Origin: CAZASK01 sp964487845
GTDB taxonomy: Bacteria > Chlamydiota > Chlamydiia > Chlamydiales > FEN-1388
Assembly: GCA_964487845.1 (NCBI GenBank)
Contig: CAZASK010000012.1
Span: forward strand, 1-41,975
DNA: 41,975 bases
Direction: 5' to 3'
Below are positions 41,791 through 41,975 of the stretch, piece by piece. Numbering within the stretch: the stretch's first letter is position 1; each line of letters begins with the position of its first letter. Below the pieces are notes generated by a model that was not told where the DNA came from, searched no databases, and saw only the letters and a list, made by a program, of their open reading frames with translations. The position numbers and the translations under genes are program-made.

Positions 41791-41975
41791 GAGAAATAAT
41801 ATCATTTCCACAAAATTTAGAGGCGCTGGAAGCTTTTAAAAAAACTTTAAAGAAAATGTCCAAGCAACTCTGCTCGAAGCAGCAATTACCACCAGTGATT
41901 TTTTGCTAGGAGTAAGTAATTTTTTTTTCGTAAACTTTCGAGCAATAATTCGCTTGGAAGTTGCCATGAAAAATC

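Larger units (their letters stand above)
41719..41975 (+). other. Noncoding tail of the window, possible start of another gene
   Basis: 257 bases with the TATAAT and palindrome described separately. Frame 2 is open from 41840 to the end but has no ATG until 41966 (ATG AAA AAT, with GGAAG 5 bases upstream). That ATG may be the first codon of a gene cut by the window. The upstream part of the frame has no start codon supported by a ribosome site. Nothing else is recognised. Confidence 0.25.

Overview
The window looks like chromosome of a member of the Chlamydiae, most likely an environmental (amoeba- or arthropod-associated) lineage rather than Chlamydia itself. The evidence is a SycD/LcrH-type secretion chaperone, the ftsK-yycJ pair, gatC-gatA-gatB, pgi, and the run rpsA-nusA-infB-rbfA-truB-ribF-rpe. 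Between these lie candidate host-interaction genes: ankyrin repeats, an F-box-like protein, an Inc-like two-hydrophobic-segment protein and a giant coiled-coil protein. The assignment is from protein families and gene order recognised by eye; no search was run.

Layout. 1-2432 (+): the tail of an unidentified gene, a TPR chaperone of the SycD/LcrH family, and two short proteins that share a hydrophobic module, with a strong hairpin and a possible decayed third copy between them. 2458-5575 (-): an MBL-fold YycJ/WalJ-like hydrolase and FtsK. 5708-6438 (-): a HigB/HigA-like toxin-antitoxin pair. 6551-6625 (-): tRNA-His(GUG). 6686-8264 (-): an unrecognised protein and TrmB. 8447-12272 (+): a helical, Pro-containing protein, Pgi, a Cys4 protein and a XerC/D recombinase; the last three are joined by ATGA overlaps. 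12333-21113 (+): one 2,926-codon gene for a Gln/Glu/Lys-rich coiled-coil protein built from degenerate long repeats. 21164-24842 (-): gatC-gatA-gatB plus an Inc-like membrane protein. 24920-27796 (-): an ankyrin-repeat protein and a helical protein with an F-box-like N-terminus. 27924-31521 (+): a TIGR01777/YfcH-type epimerase and three tandem, coupled paralogues with an N-terminal membrane anchor and kinase-like sequence signatures. 31418-32670 (-): a small membrane protein and an aspartokinase catalytic domain without ACT domains. 32766-41718 (+): the translation cluster rpsA, nusA, infB, rbfA, truB, ribF, rpe. 41719-41975: noncoding, with a TATAAT box, a perfect palindrome and perhaps the first codons of another gene.

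The housekeeping clusters supply translation (S1, IF2, RbfA, TruB, GatCAB, TrmB, tRNA-His), transcription elongation (NusA) and chromosome segregation (FtsK, XerC/D). The accessory genes suggest contact with a eukaryotic host: the chaperone with its hydrophobic neighbours, the giant coiled-coil protein, the Inc-like protein and the ankyrin/F-box pair. The three kinase-like proteins at 28838-31521 and the giant protein at 12333-21113 are the best candidates for undescribed biology. Several operon ends carry strong hairpins that are not followed by a T-run. No stretch longer than 300 bases lacks a gene. No CRISPR array, rRNA, insertion sequence or replication origin was seen.
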